64,000 nucleotides of DNA, taken from assembly GCF_002355535.1 (NCBI RefSeq), contig NZ_AP017457.1, forward strand, positions 434,001 to 498,000, in the 5' to 3' direction. This DNA is from Aurantimicrobium minutum (GTDB lineage Bacteria > Actinomycetota > Actinomycetes > Actinomycetales > Microbacteriaceae). The stretch's first letter is position 1. Each line of letters begins with the position of its first letter. Positions 36,054 to 44,691 of this stretch are shown here, one piece after another. The notes under the pieces were generated by a model. It searched no databases. It had not been told where the DNA came from and was given only the letters and a program-made list of their open reading frames with translations. Made by a program: the position numbers and the translations under genes.

Positions 36054-38780
36054 TTAGCTTTCGCCGCCAGCAGATCCGGTTGTACCTGCTGTGACGTCAT
36101 AGAGACGGTACTTCTCAATGGCCTGGCGAATCACACCGTGATCAACCTTGCCCTGCTTGGCGAGCTGCTCGAGAGTGCGAACCACAATGGAAGGGCCATC
36201 AATGGTGAAGAAACGACGCGCAGCAGCACGAGTGTCACTGAATCCGAACCCATCAGCACCCAAGGTTGCATACTCACCTGGAACGTAGGGGCGAATCATG
36301 TCCGGAACCATGTGGTTGTAATCAGTGACAGCAACGAATGGACCTTCGGCACCAGAGAGCTTCTGGGTAACGTAGGGCACCTGTGCTGGCGACTCTGGAT
36401 TCATCATGTTGAAGTGGTCTGCGGCAACACCGTCTCGGCGAAGCTCACTCCACGAGGTGACGGACCACACATCAGCAGAGATGTTCCAGTCTTCAGCAAG
36501 CAGCTTTTGCGCTTCAAGAGCCCAGGGAACAGCCACACCAGAAGCCAAGATTTGAGCCTTGGTTCCGGGCATGTCGTTTTCTTGCAAACGATAGATGCCG
36601 CGCAGAACACCTTCAACGTCAAGACCTTCTGGCTCAACTGGCTGAACGATGGGCTCGTTGTACACCGTGAGGTAGTACATCACGTTGGGGTCTGGGTGCG
36701 TTCCGCCATACATACGCTGCAGACCATCACGCATGATGTGTCCGATCTCATAGGTATAGGCAGGGTCGTAGGTCACCACTGCGGGGTTTGTCGCAGCAAG
36801 AATTGGCGAGTGTCCGTCAGCGTGCTGGAGTCCCTCACCGGTCAGTGTGGTGCGACCTGCAGTTGCGCCGATAACGAAGCCTCGGACCATCTGGTCACCA
36901 GCAAGCCACAAAGCGTCGCCTGTGCGCTGGAATCCAAACATCGAGTAGAAGACATAGATCGGAATGAGGATTTCACCCTGGGTGGAGTATGAGCTACCCA
37001 CTGCAGTGAATGCGGCAAGAGCACCAGCCTCATTGATACCCACGTGAATGATGGTTCCTGCGGGGTCTTCTTTGTAAGCAAGAAGTAGATCACGGTCAAC
37101 GGACATGTAGTGCTGGCCGTTGGGGTTGTAGATCTTGGCATTCGGGAAGAATGCATCCATACCGAATGTACGAGCCTCGTCAGGGATGATGGGCACGATA
37201 CGGGGACCAAATTCTTTGTCCTTGATCATGTCCTTGAGAAGGCGGACAAATCCCATCGTGGTAGCCACTTCCTGAACACCGGAACCCTTAGCAGCAATCT
37301 CGTAGGTCTTGGGCTCTGGCAGCGGGATTTGTGTGTACTTCGTGCGACGCTCTGGGAGATATCCACCGAGTTCACGACGACGTTCATGCATGTACTGCAG
37401 GCTGGAGTCATTTTCCTCAGGCTTGTAGTAGGGAGGCATGTAGGGGTTTTCTTCCAAAACCGCATCGCTGATGGGGATTTTGAGGAAGTCACGCATGAGC
37501 TTGAGATCGTCAAGCTTCATCTTCTTCATTTGGTGGGTGGCGTTACGACCTTCGAAGTGCTTGCCCAAGCCGTAACCCTTGATGGTGTGAGCCAGGATGA
37601 CAGTGGGCTGACCCTTGTGCTCAGAAGCAGCCTTGAATGCGGCGTAGACCTTGTTGTAATCGTGGCCACCGCGCTTGAGCTTCCAGACGTCATCATCGCT
37701 CATGTGTTCTACGAGCTTGAGAGCGCGTGGGTCACGGGCAAAGAAGTTCTCGCGAACGAAGGCGCCATCTTCAGTCTTGTAGGTCTGGAAGTCACCATCG
37801 GGGGTAACGTTCATCAGTGTGCGCAAGGCACCGTCATGGTCATTGGCCAAGAGTGAATCCCATTCACGACCCCAGATGACCTTAATGACGTTCCATCCAG
37901 CACCACGGAAGAAGCTTTCGAGTTCCTGAATGATCTTTCCGTTACCGCGCACAGGGCCATCGAGACGCTGCAAGTTGCAGTTGATTACGAAGTTGAGGTT
38001 GTCGAGTCCCTCGTTAGCAGCCACCTGGAGCTGGCCACGAGATTCGACCTCATCCATTTCACCGTCACCGAGGAATGCCCAGACTTGCTGGTCAGATGCA
38101 TCCTTGATGCCTCGGTTGGTTAGGTAACGGTTGAGCTGTGCCTGGTAAATCGCGTTGATAGGGCCAAGACCCATCGACACGGTGGGGAATTGCCAGAAAT
38201 CAGGCATCAGGCGAGGGTGTGGGTACGAGGATAGTCCTCCGCCGGCGTGAGACTTTTCCTGGCGGAAACCATCAAGTTGGTTTTCATTCAGGCGTCCCTC
38301 AAGGAATGCACGGGCGTACACACCGGGGGATGCGTGCCCCTGCACAAAGATTTGGTCTCCACCACCGGGGTGATCTTGACCGCGGAAGAAGTGGTTGAAG
38401 CCCACTTCGTAGAGCGAAGAAGAGGAGGCGTAGCTCGAGATGTGGCCACCCACACCAATTCCTGGACGCTGTGCGCGGTGCACAATCATGGCGGCGTTCC
38501 AGCGAATCCAGGCGCGGTAACGACGTTCTGTTTCTTCATCGCCGGGGAACGCTGGTTCATTCTCAGGGGCAATGGTATTGAGGTAATCGGTTGTCGGAAC
38601 CATGGGGACGCCCAGGTGAAGTTCCTTGGAGCGACGCAAGAGGCTGAGCATGATCTCGCGACCACGTTCGTGTCCCTGAGCCTCGACTACTGCATCAAGA
38701 GATTCTTTCCATTCGGCAGTTTCTTGGGGATCTGCGTCATAGTTAGTGACCGAATATGGATCTTGGTCGTTAACCGTCAC
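36054..38780 (-). CDS. aceE: Pyruvate dehydrogenase E1 component, homodimeric
   Basis: 908 residues, the single-chain E1 that decarboxylates pyruvate with thiamine diphosphate and passes the acetyl unit to the lipoyl E2. The thiamine/Mg motif GDGEMDE is followed by [20 protein letters not shown]; other marks are the [13 protein letters not shown] segment and the C-terminal [19 protein letters not shown]. Start: GTG at 38780, preceded by AGAGG; an in-frame ATG 27 bases upstream lacks a ribosome site. No E2 or E3 gene is next to it; candidates are at 57-59.8 kb in this window. Confidence 0.96.
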   Translation of the reverse strand: MTVNDQDPYSVTNYDADPQETAEWKESLDAVVEAQGHERGREIMLSLLRRSKELHLGVPMVPTTDYLNTIAPENEPAFPGDEETERRYRAWIRWNAAMIVHRAQRPGIGVGGHISSYASSSSLYEVGFNHFFRGQDHPGGGDQIFVQGHASPGVYARAFLEGRLNENQLDGFRQEKSHAGGGLSSYPHPRLMPDFWQFPTVSMGLGPINAIYQAQLNRYLTNRGIKDASDQQVWAFLGDGEMDEVESRGQLQVAANEGLDNLNFVINCNLQRLDGPVRGNGKIIQELESFFRGAGWNVIKVIWGREWDSLLANDHDGALRTLMNVTPDGDFQTYKTEDGAFVRENFFARDPRALKLVEHMSDDDVWKLKRGGHDYNKVYAAFKAASEHKGQPTVILAHTIKGYGLGKHFEGRNATHQMKKMKLDDLKLMRDFLKIPISDAVLEENPYMPPYYKPEENDSSLQYMHERRRELGGYLPERRTKYTQIPLPEPKTYEIAAKGSGVQEVATTMGFVRLLKDMIKDKEFGPRIVPIIPDEARTFGMDAFFPNAKIYNPNGQHYMSVDRDLLLAYKEDPAGTIIHVGINEAGALAAFTAVGSSYSTQGEILIPIYVFYSMFGFQRTGDALWLAGDQMVRGFVIGATAGRTTLTGEGLQHADGHSPILAATNPAVVTYDPAYTYEIGHIMRDGLQRMYGGTHPDPNVMYYLTVYNEPIVQPVEPEGLDVEGVLRGIYRLQENDMPGTKAQILASGVAVPWALEAQKLLAEDWNISADVWSVTSWSELRRDGVAADHFNMMNPESPAQVPYVTQKLSGAEGPFVAVTDYNHMVPDMIRPYVPGEYATLGADGFGFSDTRAAARRFFTIDGPSIVVRTLEQLAKQGKVDHGVIRQAIEKYRLYDVTAGTTGSAGGES

Positions 38781-38970
38781 AACAACCTCTTTCTTTAGGC
38801 AGATCATGCCTATGCATGTAGGGGAGGGAGTGCATTGCCTGGATTACAAACAGAATGCTGTGTAACACTCTATCGAGAGCAAGCCCTAGACATTAACTTG
38901 GTGGCAGAGACAAGCCACAACACATTTAGGATTGTTCTATCTACAGTCCACAAACCACAGGAGTATTGAG

Positions 38971-39429
38971 ATGGCCCTCACAGTAGGAGCACCCGCACCA
39001 GATTTCACACTGAAGAATCAATTTGGCGAGGAAATTTCCCTCTCACAGTTCCGTGGGGTGAAACCCGTCGTTGTGGTTTTCTATCCTCTGGCTTTCACTG
39101 GCATTTGCACGGGCGAACTGTGTGAACTGCGTGACAACATTTCAGTATTCAAAAACAACAATGTTGAATTGCTTGCCATCTCTGTTGATTCCAGCCCTAC
39201 GCTGCGAGTTTTTGCAGAAAAAGAAAACTATGACTTCTCTCTGCTGTCTGACATGTGGCCACACGGCGCAGTTGCTTCGAAGTACGGTGTCTTCCTCGAG
39301 GACAAAGGCTTTGCAAACCGTGGAACTTTCGTGATTGACAAAGACGGAAACCTCGCAGGCCAGTTCGTTACTGAGCCCGGAGCTCCTCGTGATCTGGCAG
39401 CGTACAAAGAGCTGGTGGAAAACCTGTAA
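38971..39429 (+). CDS. ahpE: Peroxiredoxin, AhpE-like
   Basis: An AhpC/TSA-family peroxidase of 152 residues, cytosolic. The peroxidatic Cys is C46 in FTGICTGELCELRDN. A second Cys, C51, sits five residues later, as in BCP-type atypical two-Cys enzymes, whereas the well-known one-Cys AhpE of Mycobacterium has Asp there. The start ATG at 38971 follows AGGAG by 7 bases. It diverges from aceE across 190 bases. Its TAA stop is also the start of the TAATAT element before tRNA-Val. Confidence 0.9.
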   Translation: MALTVGAPAPDFTLKNQFGEEISLSQFRGVKPVVVVFYPLAFTGICTGELCELRDNISVFKNNNVELLAISVDSSPTLRVFAEKENYDFSLLSDMWPHGAVASKYGVFLEDKGFANRGTFVIDKDGNLAGQFVTEPGAPRDLAAYKELVENL

Positions 39430-39432
39430 TAT
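39427..39432 (+). promoter_or_regulatory. -10 element for tRNA-Val, overlapping the ahpE stop
   Basis: TAATAT begins with the ahpE stop codon TAA and ends 12 bases before the tRNA. Confidence 0.4.
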
Positions 39433-39444
39433 GGTTTTCTGCAC

Positions 39445-39517
39445 GGGCCTTTAGCTCAGTTGGTAGAGCGCCACGTTTACACCGTGGATGTCATCGGTTC
39501 GAGCCCGGTAGGGCCCA
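39445..39517 (+). tRNA. tRNA-Val (TAC)
   Basis: 73 bases. Acceptor arm GGGCCTT/AGGGCCC (one T-G pair), D-arm GCTCAGTTGGTAGAGC, anticodon stem CCACG/CGTGG with loop TTTACAC (anticodon TAC at 39478-39480) and T-arm with GGTTCGAGCCC. CCA is not encoded. Confidence 0.96.
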
Positions 39518-39524
39518 CTCGTGT

Positions 39525-39556
39525 GAAAGAGCGTCACTGAAAAGTGGCGCTCTTTC
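39525..39556 (+). terminator. Terminator after tRNA-Val
   Basis: A 14-base-pair stem with one G-U pair, GAAAGAGCGTCACT against AGTGGCGCTCTTTC, loop GAAA, followed by T-rich sequence. Confidence 0.88.
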
Positions 39557-39658
39557 TATTTCTTTCAACACCCTGGTTCCAGGTTTTAGGAAAACCTAGC
39601 GAGTTCAAGTAGGGTGCTTTGAGGGGATTTCCCCCCTGTCGTCTGAGGAGGTGCGATC

Positions 39659-40432
39659 GTGTCTGAAGAACAGTCTTCATTCCAACCACACTCTGACGAG
39701 GAGCTTGCTCGCTTGTTAGAAGAGCAAATGCGTCTCATGAGAGGCACTGCGCCAGCAGCGCAAACTCCAGTTCCTCCCGCCGAGCAGGTAGAGGTTTCCC
39801 CTAGCTCCGTAGTGGAGAGCCCTGGTCCTGAATTTGATGTGGTGGAAGAGGCCGAAGACACCGGCATTGATGAGCTTTTTGGTGCTCTCCTGGAGGACAC
39901 CTCTGAAGTTGTCGTCGTTCAAGAAACGGTCGTCGAGCAGTTTCAGCCCATGGTTGACGAATCAACCCTGGAACACACTCAACCCATCACCTACATTGCT
40001 GAGGAAACTGTCACGGCAGCTGTGATTGATGATCATGTAGTGGTGGAAGATGTCCTCGTTGAAGACGTCGTCGAAGATGCTCAGGTGATTGCCGAACGTA
40101 TTCTCTCCGAGATCAGTGTCGACGGGGTAGTCGTTGCCACCACTATTGCGGAAACTGCCGGTCCTGAACCCATTCCACAGATGTTTGGTGAAGCCGCGGT
40201 GAGCCAACCAGTTCCTGTCGATGCTCCTGCCGTTCTCATTTCTCCGGTGCAAGAGGCGCCACCTGTTGAGTACTCCGTCCCTATTGTGGAAGAAGTAGTT
40301 GAAGAAGTTGTTGAGGTGGATGTTGTCGCGGAAACTGAGGTTCCACGCGTTCGCTCCAACAACCCACTGAGTTCATTTGCACCACGACCAACATTTGATG
40401 AACTCGTTTTTGGAGCAAATTCTGACGACTAG
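39659..40432 (+). CDS. Acidic, Val/Glu-rich protein of unknown function
   Basis: 257 residues, not recognised. It has no signal peptide or membrane segment. The first 30 residues form a short helical head (SDEELARLLEEQMRLMRG). The middle is low-complexity and strongly acidic with many Val, Glu, Asp and Pro residues (for example VVEEAEDTG, EEVVEEVVEVDVV), so it is probably disordered. The last 30 residues change to a basic and aromatic tail: PRVRSNNPLSSFAPRPTFDELVFG. The GTG start has a very good ribosome site (GAGGAGG), which argues for real translation. It sits between tRNA-Val and the Nif3-like gene, whose -10 element reuses its stop codon. Confidence 0.7.
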   Translation: MSEEQSSFQPHSDEELARLLEEQMRLMRGTAPAAQTPVPPAEQVEVSPSSVVESPGPEFDVVEEAEDTGIDELFGALLEDTSEVVVVQETVVEQFQPMVDESTLEHTQPITYIAEETVTAAVIDDHVVVEDVLVEDVVEDAQVIAERILSEISVDGVVVATTIAETAGPEPIPQMFGEAAVSQPVPVDAPAVLISPVQEAPPVEYSVPIVEEVVEEVVEVDVVAETEVPRVRSNNPLSSFAPRPTFDELVFGANSDD

Positions 40433-40435
40433 GCT
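40430..40435 (+). promoter_or_regulatory. -10 element for the Nif3-like gene, built on a stop codon
   Basis: TAGGCT starts with the stop codon TAG of the preceding gene and ends 6 bases before the GTG at 40442. Confidence 0.45.
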
Positions 40436-40441
40436 CGAATC

Positions 40442-41257
40442 GTGACCACTGTTCGAGAAGTTGTTGACTATGCCCACGCGCTGTGGCCGCTTTCTGGCGC
40501 AGAGGAGTGGGATGCACCGGGTCTCGTGGTTGGCTCCCTCGATCACGACGTCACTCGGATTCTTCTCGCAGTTGACGCAGTATCCGAAACTGTCACTCAA
40601 GCTTGTGACATCAATGCCGACCTGTTGCTGACCCACCACCCGTTGTTGATGCGCTCGGTAACCTCCGTAGCTGAGGATCGCTATAAAGGTCATTTGGTTT
40701 CGAAGCTCATTCGATCTGGTGTTGCGTTGCTCGCAGCTCATACAAATGCGGACGTGGTCACTGACGGCGTCTCTGATGTCTTAGCTCAGCGAATAGGCAT
40801 GAGTAACCTGAAGCCATTAGTTCCCTCCAGTGTGGAAGGAACGGGCATTGGTCGCATCGGAGAGCTTTCTTCTCCCATGACGTTAGGTGCACTAGCTCAA
40901 CATCTTGCATCTGTACTTCCTCACACTGCTGGTGGCGTGAAGGTGTCGGGAGACTTCAATCAGGAGGTTTCCACCGTTTCGCTCTGTGGCGGAGCAGGAG
41001 ATTCATTGCTTTCTAACCAGTTAGTGCTCAGTTCTGACGTGTACATCACCTCAGATTTACGTCACCACCCAGCACAAGAATTCCGCGAACAAGCACTTCT
41101 TGGGTCAGGCCCTGCGCTGATAGATATTTCACATTGGGCTGCCGAATGGTTATGGCTTGATGTCGCCGGTGCGCAATTGAAGAAAGCCTTCCCGAATATT
41201 CACATAGAAGTCTCGGATGTGAGAACAGACCCCTGGGATTTCCTCGTCCTACAGTAG
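40442..41257 (+). CDS. Nif3-like dinuclear metal centre protein (DUF34)
   Basis: 271 residues. Metal ligands fit the family: H65-H66 in LLLTHHPLLM, His and Asp in AAHTNADVVTDG, and a C-terminal His/Glu in ISHWAAEW. Family members form hexameric toroids; some relatives are reported as GTP cyclohydrolase-like, but a general function is not settled. The gene order Nif3-like, coiled-coil zinc-ribbon-family protein, RNase H is conserved in actinobacteria. GTG start with a hexamer 6 bases upstream. Confidence 0.9.
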   Translation: MTTVREVVDYAHALWPLSGAEEWDAPGLVVGSLDHDVTRILLAVDAVSETVTQACDINADLLLTHHPLLMRSVTSVAEDRYKGHLVSKLIRSGVALLAAHTNADVVTDGVSDVLAQRIGMSNLKPLVPSSVEGTGIGRIGELSSPMTLGALAQHLASVLPHTAGGVKVSGDFNQEVSTVSLCGGAGDSLLSNQLVLSSDVYITSDLRHHPAQEFREQALLGSGPALIDISHWAAEWLWLDVAGAQLKKAFPNIHIEVSDVRTDPWDFLVLQ

Positions 41258-41295
41258 AAGTAACGCTCCGCCCACAGTTCAAGAGAGAAGTTCCA

Positions 41296-42030
41296 GTGAA
41301 AGCTAGCCCCGAAGATCAGTTAGCTCTGCTCACACTGCAGGAGCAGGACAACCGCATTGCCCAACTGACACATGCTCGTGCACATATTGCTGAGCAGAAA
41401 GAGTTGGCGGAACTTCAGACTCGGTTGCGTGAGTTTTCTCAGCAACTCATTGCTGCCCAAGGCGTGCTCGATGATGCAAAGGTTGAACTATCTCGAATCG
41501 AAGATGACGTACGCGTTGTGGATGAGCGCATCGCAAAAGACAAACAACGTGAAAGCGGTGCCGCGTCAGCAAAGGAAGTTCAAGCGCTCGAAGCAGAGCT
41601 CGCTTCACTAGCAACTCGCAAATCAAACCTTGAAGATGCTGAGCTTGTTGTGATGCAAAATGTTGAAGATGCCGAGGCTGAAGTTGCTTCCGTCATTGCC
41701 CAGCGTGATGCACTGGATGCTCAGCGAAGCGAGCTGGCCGCAGCTATTGCCAGCAAAGAAGCAGAATATGACCGCGAGATTGCTCAGGTTTCAAGTGAAA
41801 GAGCAGCGTTGGCGCAGTCACTTCCTGCAGATCTGATTGAGCTGTATGAACGCCAACGTGCTCGTTATGGCATCGGAGCAGCGTTACTCACCCGACGCGT
41901 CACCGGTGGTAGCGGGGTTGAACTTACTTCCACAGATCTCGATGCTATTCGCGCTGCCGCACCTGATGACGTTGTGATTTGCCCTGACAGCTCCTGCATT
42001 CTCGTGCGAACTAATGAGTCTGGTCTGTAA
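41296..42030 (+). CDS. Coiled-coil protein of the C4 zinc-ribbon (DUF164/CT398-like) family
   Basis: 244 residues. About residues 5-180 are a long antiparallel coiled coil rich in Glu, Ala, Gln and Arg. The C-terminal domain reads YGIGAALLTRRV, then TDLDAIRAAAPDDVVICPDSS and CILVRTNESG. Most family members have two cysteine pairs that bind zinc there. Here the first pair is replaced (TGGSG) and only C-PDSS-C remains, so a classical zinc ribbon cannot form. GTG start with AGAGAAG upstream. It is followed 1 base later by the RNase H gene. Confidence 0.85.
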   Translation: MKASPEDQLALLTLQEQDNRIAQLTHARAHIAEQKELAELQTRLREFSQQLIAAQGVLDDAKVELSRIEDDVRVVDERIAKDKQRESGAASAKEVQALEAELASLATRKSNLEDAELVVMQNVEDAEAEVASVIAQRDALDAQRSELAAAIASKEAEYDREIAQVSSERAALAQSLPADLIELYERQRARYGIGAALLTRRVTGGSGVELTSTDLDAIRAAAPDDVVICPDSSCILVRTNESGL

Positions 42031-42031
42031 C

Positions 42032-42454
42032 ATGCCATGTCAACTCATTATTGAGGCAGATGGGGGCTCTCGGGGTAACCCCGGAATTGCTGCTGGTGGA
42101 GCGGTAGTTATTGATGGCGAAAGCCAGCAAGTACTCGCCACGGTAGGGGTGTATGTCGGTGTTGCGACAAACAATGTCGCTGAATACAACGGATTACTTG
42201 CCGGTCTGATTCGTGCCTACGAAATTGACCCAGGTGCTCTCGTCCACGTTCGAATGGACTCCAAGCTCGTCGTTGAGCAAATGTCGGGCCGATGGAAAAT
42301 CAAACATCCCGATATGGCTCACTTGGCAGCACAGGCCCGCGAAGTAATTGGCAACAAGGCTGTCACCTACGAGTGGGTTCCACGTCTTCAAAACGCTCTG
42401 GCCGATGCTGCTGCAAACAAATCAATGGATTTGCGCGAATCTTTTCAGGCCTGA
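42032..42454 (+). CDS. RNase HI-type ribonuclease
   Basis: 140 residues, one RNase H domain. The four catalytic acids are visible: D10 (EADGGSRGNPG), E51 (NVAEYNGLLAGL), D76 (RMDSKLVVEQM) and D125 (ALADAAAN). In many actinobacteria the same domain is fused to a C-terminal phosphatase (cobalamin phosphatase-like); here it stands alone. It cuts the RNA of RNA-DNA hybrids. The ATG at 42032 starts 1 base after the previous stop, so translation is coupled. The RNase P RNA gene follows. Confidence 0.9.
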   Translation: MPCQLIIEADGGSRGNPGIAAGGAVVIDGESQQVLATVGVYVGVATNNVAEYNGLLAGLIRAYEIDPGALVHVRMDSKLVVEQMSGRWKIKHPDMAHLAAQAREVIGNKAVTYEWVPRLQNALADAAANKSMDLRESFQA

Positions 42455-42464
42455 AGTACTGTCC

Positions 42465-42470
42465 TAGACT
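42465..42470 (+). promoter_or_regulatory. -10 element for the RNase P RNA
   Basis: TAGACT ends 13 bases before the paired 5' end of the RNA, with TTTTCA about 17 bases upstream as a possible -35. Confidence 0.5.
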
Positions 42471-42483
42471 GAAAACAGAAAAA

Positions 42484-42845
42484 GAATGGGTCGGCAAGAC
42501 GGTCGCGTTGATGAAGTTCGCTTCATCACCGAGGAACGTCCGGGCTCCACAGAGTAGGGCGGTGGGTAACACCCACCCGGGGTAACCCGCGAGAACAGTG
42601 CAACAGAAAGTAAACCGCCTCCGGTTCGCCGGCGGTAAGGATGAAACGGTGGTGTAAGAGACCACCAGCAGTCTGGGTGACCAGACTGGCTAGGTAAACC
42701 TCGCCCGGAGCAAGGTCAGATAGAGAACGGTGAAGCTACTCGCTGAGTTCTCGGGTAGACCGCTAGAGAATTGCGGCAACGTAATTCCGAGATAGATGGC
42801 CGTCACGGGAAACCGACAGAACCCGGCGTATTAGCCGGCCCATTC
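42484..42845 (+). ncRNA. rnpB: RNase P RNA (class A)
   Basis: The catalytic RNA that matures tRNA 5' ends. The ends pair as P1: GAATGGGTCGGC at 42484-42495 with GCCGGCCCATTC at 42834-42845. Conserved core pieces are seen: GAGGAACGTCCGGGCTCC (P4/CR-I side), GGGTAACACCCACCC, GGTAAACC near 42694 and the 3' core AGATAGATGGCCGTC. The total of 362 bases fits class A. It directly abuts the convergent ppgK gene. Confidence 0.95.
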
Positions 42846-43598
42846 TTATTCGGCTAGGTCGTAGGCCAACTTTGCTGCACCCATGATGCCTGCTTTATTG
42901 AGAAGCTTTGCCGGAACAATGGGTGTGCGCAGGTTCAGTAGCGGCAAGAACTGTTCGTGGCTTTTAGAAATACCTCCGCCAACAATGAAGAGCTCGGGGG
43001 AGAACAGCATCTCAACGTGGCTGTAATAGCGCTGAAGTCGCTGAGCCCATTCTTCGTAGGTCAGGCCTTCACGTTCACGAATAACTCCCGCAGCACGCTT
43101 CTCAGCGTCTACGCCGTCAATTTCGAGATGCCCCAGTTCAGCATTAGGGATCAAGACGCCGTTATAGATCATCGCTCCACCGATACCAGTGCCTAAGGTC
43201 GTCATGATGACTAACCCTTCTTGGTCCTTGGCGGCCCCGTAGACAACTTCGGCATAGCCTGCAGCGTCAGCATCGTTCACAAAGTGAATGTTGCGGCCAA
43301 GTTGTTCTTCAAAGAACTTCTCTGCTTCAAAACCAATCCATCGCTTGGATATATTGGCTGCAAGTGTGGTCACACCGTGGCGAATGGAGCTGGGGAAACA
43401 GATTCCAACTGGAACACCTTCTCCCACATCCAGCTGTTCAATGACGTCCTTAACAACGCGAGCTATATCTTCTGGCTCGCCTCCGGCAGGTGTTGCGACC
43501 CGGATGCGTTCTCCGATGATTTCTCCGGAATCAACATCAACCAGTCCACCCTTGATGCCAGTTCCACCAATATCGATGCCGATTGCACGCGCGTTCAT
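42846..43598 (-). CDS. ppgK: Polyphosphate glucokinase
   Basis: A ROK-fold kinase of 250 residues. It phosphorylates glucose with polyphosphate (and often ATP). Motifs: phosphate loop IGIDIGGTGIKGGLVD, the PPGK-type segment FPSSIRHGVTTLAANISKRWIG, catalytic Asp in FVNDADAAGYAE, GTGIGGAMIYNG and PNAELGHLEIDG with the sugar-binding Glu. AAGGA precedes the ATG. In Mycobacterium ppgK lies next to sigA, which here is 19 kb away. Its minus-strand neighbour upstream is map (19-base gap). Confidence 0.93.
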   Translation of the reverse strand: MNARAIGIDIGGTGIKGGLVDVDSGEIIGERIRVATPAGGEPEDIARVVKDVIEQLDVGEGVPVGICFPSSIRHGVTTLAANISKRWIGFEAEKFFEEQLGRNIHFVNDADAAGYAEVVYGAAKDQEGLVIMTTLGTGIGGAMIYNGVLIPNAELGHLEIDGVDAEKRAAGVIREREGLTYEEWAQRLQRYYSHVEMLFSPELFIVGGGISKSHEQFLPLLNLRTPIVPAKLLNKAGIMGAAKLAYDLAE

Positions 43599-43617
43599 GT
43601 GTTCCTTTTTGTCGTGG

Positions 43618-44484
43618 TTAGGACAGGGTCAAGATATCTGCACCAGTTTCGGTGACAACGAGAGTGTGTTCAAACTGGGCAGTCCATGACTTGTCTTTGG
43701 TTGTGACCGTCCAGTCATCTGCCCACATATCCCACTCATGGGTTCCGAGGGTAAGCATGGGTTCAATGGTGAAGACCATGCCTACTTCCATGATGTCGTT
43801 ATACAGCGGTGCAGAGTCATAGTGGGGGATGATCAAACCGGAATGGAAACTTGTTCCCACACCATGACCGGTGAAATCACGAACAACTCCGTAGCCAAAG
43901 CGTTTGGCATATGACTCGATCGCTCTGCCGATGACATTGACCTCGCGCCCCGGAGCAACAGCCTTGATGCCGCGGTTGAGTGCCTCGTGGGTTCTTTCGA
44001 CAAGATCACGAACCTCCGGTGAGGTTTCTCCGACGATAAATGTTCTGTTTGTGTCGCCATGGACGCCATCGAGATAACTCGTGATGTCCACATTGACGAG
44101 ATCGCCTTCTTGAATAACGGTGTCATCGGGGATGCCATGACAGATGACTTCGTTCACACTGGTACACAACGATTTTGGATATCCGCGATATCCCAGCGTT
44201 GAAGGATAAGCGCCGTGGCTGATGACGTAGTCATGACCTATTTGATCAATCTCATCTGTCGTCATTCCTGGCCTTATAACAGAACCAATCAGATCTAAAG
44301 CTTGGGAAGAAATTTTTCCAGCGCGACGAATTTTCTCAATCGTCTCAGCGTCATACACATCACCTGTTGTGTGGGCTGGTGGCGTGGTTTTTCCCACATA
44401 GGGAGGCCGAATGATGTTTGAGGGAACGTGACGTTCTGGACTCAAAACTCCGGGGATAAGAACCCCTGTGGCATCTCTAGGCAT
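43618..44484 (-). CDS. map: Methionine aminopeptidase, type I
   Basis: 288 residues; it removes the initiator Met after deformylation. The five metal ligands can be placed: two Asp in [19 protein letters not shown], His in [12 protein letters not shown], Glu in FTIEPML and Glu in FEHTLVVTE. The ATG at 44484 gives the normal N-terminal extension ([12 protein letters not shown]) seen in longer actinobacterial MetAPs. No ribosome site precedes it; a hexamer TAAACT ends 7 bases upstream. Only 12 bases separate its start from that of the divergent SPOR-type gene. Confidence 0.95.
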   Translation of the reverse strand: MPRDATGVLIPGVLSPERHVPSNIIRPPYVGKTTPPAHTTGDVYDAETIEKIRRAGKISSQALDLIGSVIRPGMTTDEIDQIGHDYVISHGAYPSTLGYRGYPKSLCTSVNEVICHGIPDDTVIQEGDLVNVDITSYLDGVHGDTNRTFIVGETSPEVRDLVERTHEALNRGIKAVAPGREVNVIGRAIESYAKRFGYGVVRDFTGHGVGTSFHSGLIIPHYDSAPLYNDIMEVGMVFTIEPMLTLGTHEWDMWADDWTVTTKDKSWTAQFEHTLVVTETGADILTLS

Positions 44485-44489
44485 AAGGT
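44484..44489 (+). promoter_or_regulatory. -10 element for the SPOR-type gene, overlapping the map start codon
   Basis: TAAGGT ends 7 bases before the ATG at 44497; its first base is also the first base of the map start codon on the other strand. Confidence 0.5.
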
Positions 44490-44491
44490 TA

Positions 44492-44497
44492 AGTTTA
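44492..44497 (-). promoter_or_regulatory. -10 element for map, overlapping the SPOR-type start codon
   Basis: On the minus strand TAAACT ends 7 bases before the map ATG, and its first base pairs with the first base of the divergent gene's ATG. Confidence 0.5.
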
Positions 44498-44691
44498 TGT
44501 CTGAGAAGCCAAGTGAAATGTTCTGGTACAACCTGCACACCAAGTCTGTTGAAAAAGGCTATCTATCGCCCTCGTCTGAGCGCGTTGGCCCTTTCGAGAC
44601 AGCACATGAAGCAGAGCACGCAATGGAAAAACTGCGTGAAAACAGTGAGCGTTGGGAAGCTGAAGAGCGCGCCGAACGCGAAGGTAACTAG
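44497..44691 (+). CDS. Small SPOR-like protein
   Basis: 64 residues, hydrophilic, no signal peptide. [25 protein letters not shown] followed by [24 protein letters not shown] matches small actinobacterial proteins annotated as SPOR-domain-containing; the C-terminal half is a charged helix. SPOR domains usually bind denuded peptidoglycan, but this one has no export signal, so a cytosolic role is more likely. The ATG at 44497 is supported by the hexamer 7 bases upstream. Its stop abuts the stop of the convergent panB gene. Confidence 0.75.
   Translation: MSEKPSEMFWYNLHTKSVEKGYLSPSSERVGPFETAHEAEHAMEKLRENSERWEAEERAEREGN

Noticed and set aside
35478-36992. Open frame of about 500 codons on the + strand across the regulator and aceE
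   Set aside because: It is antisense to two well-conserved genes, has a Ser/Arg/Thr-rich composition typical of a shadow frame, and shows no domain or ribosome site.
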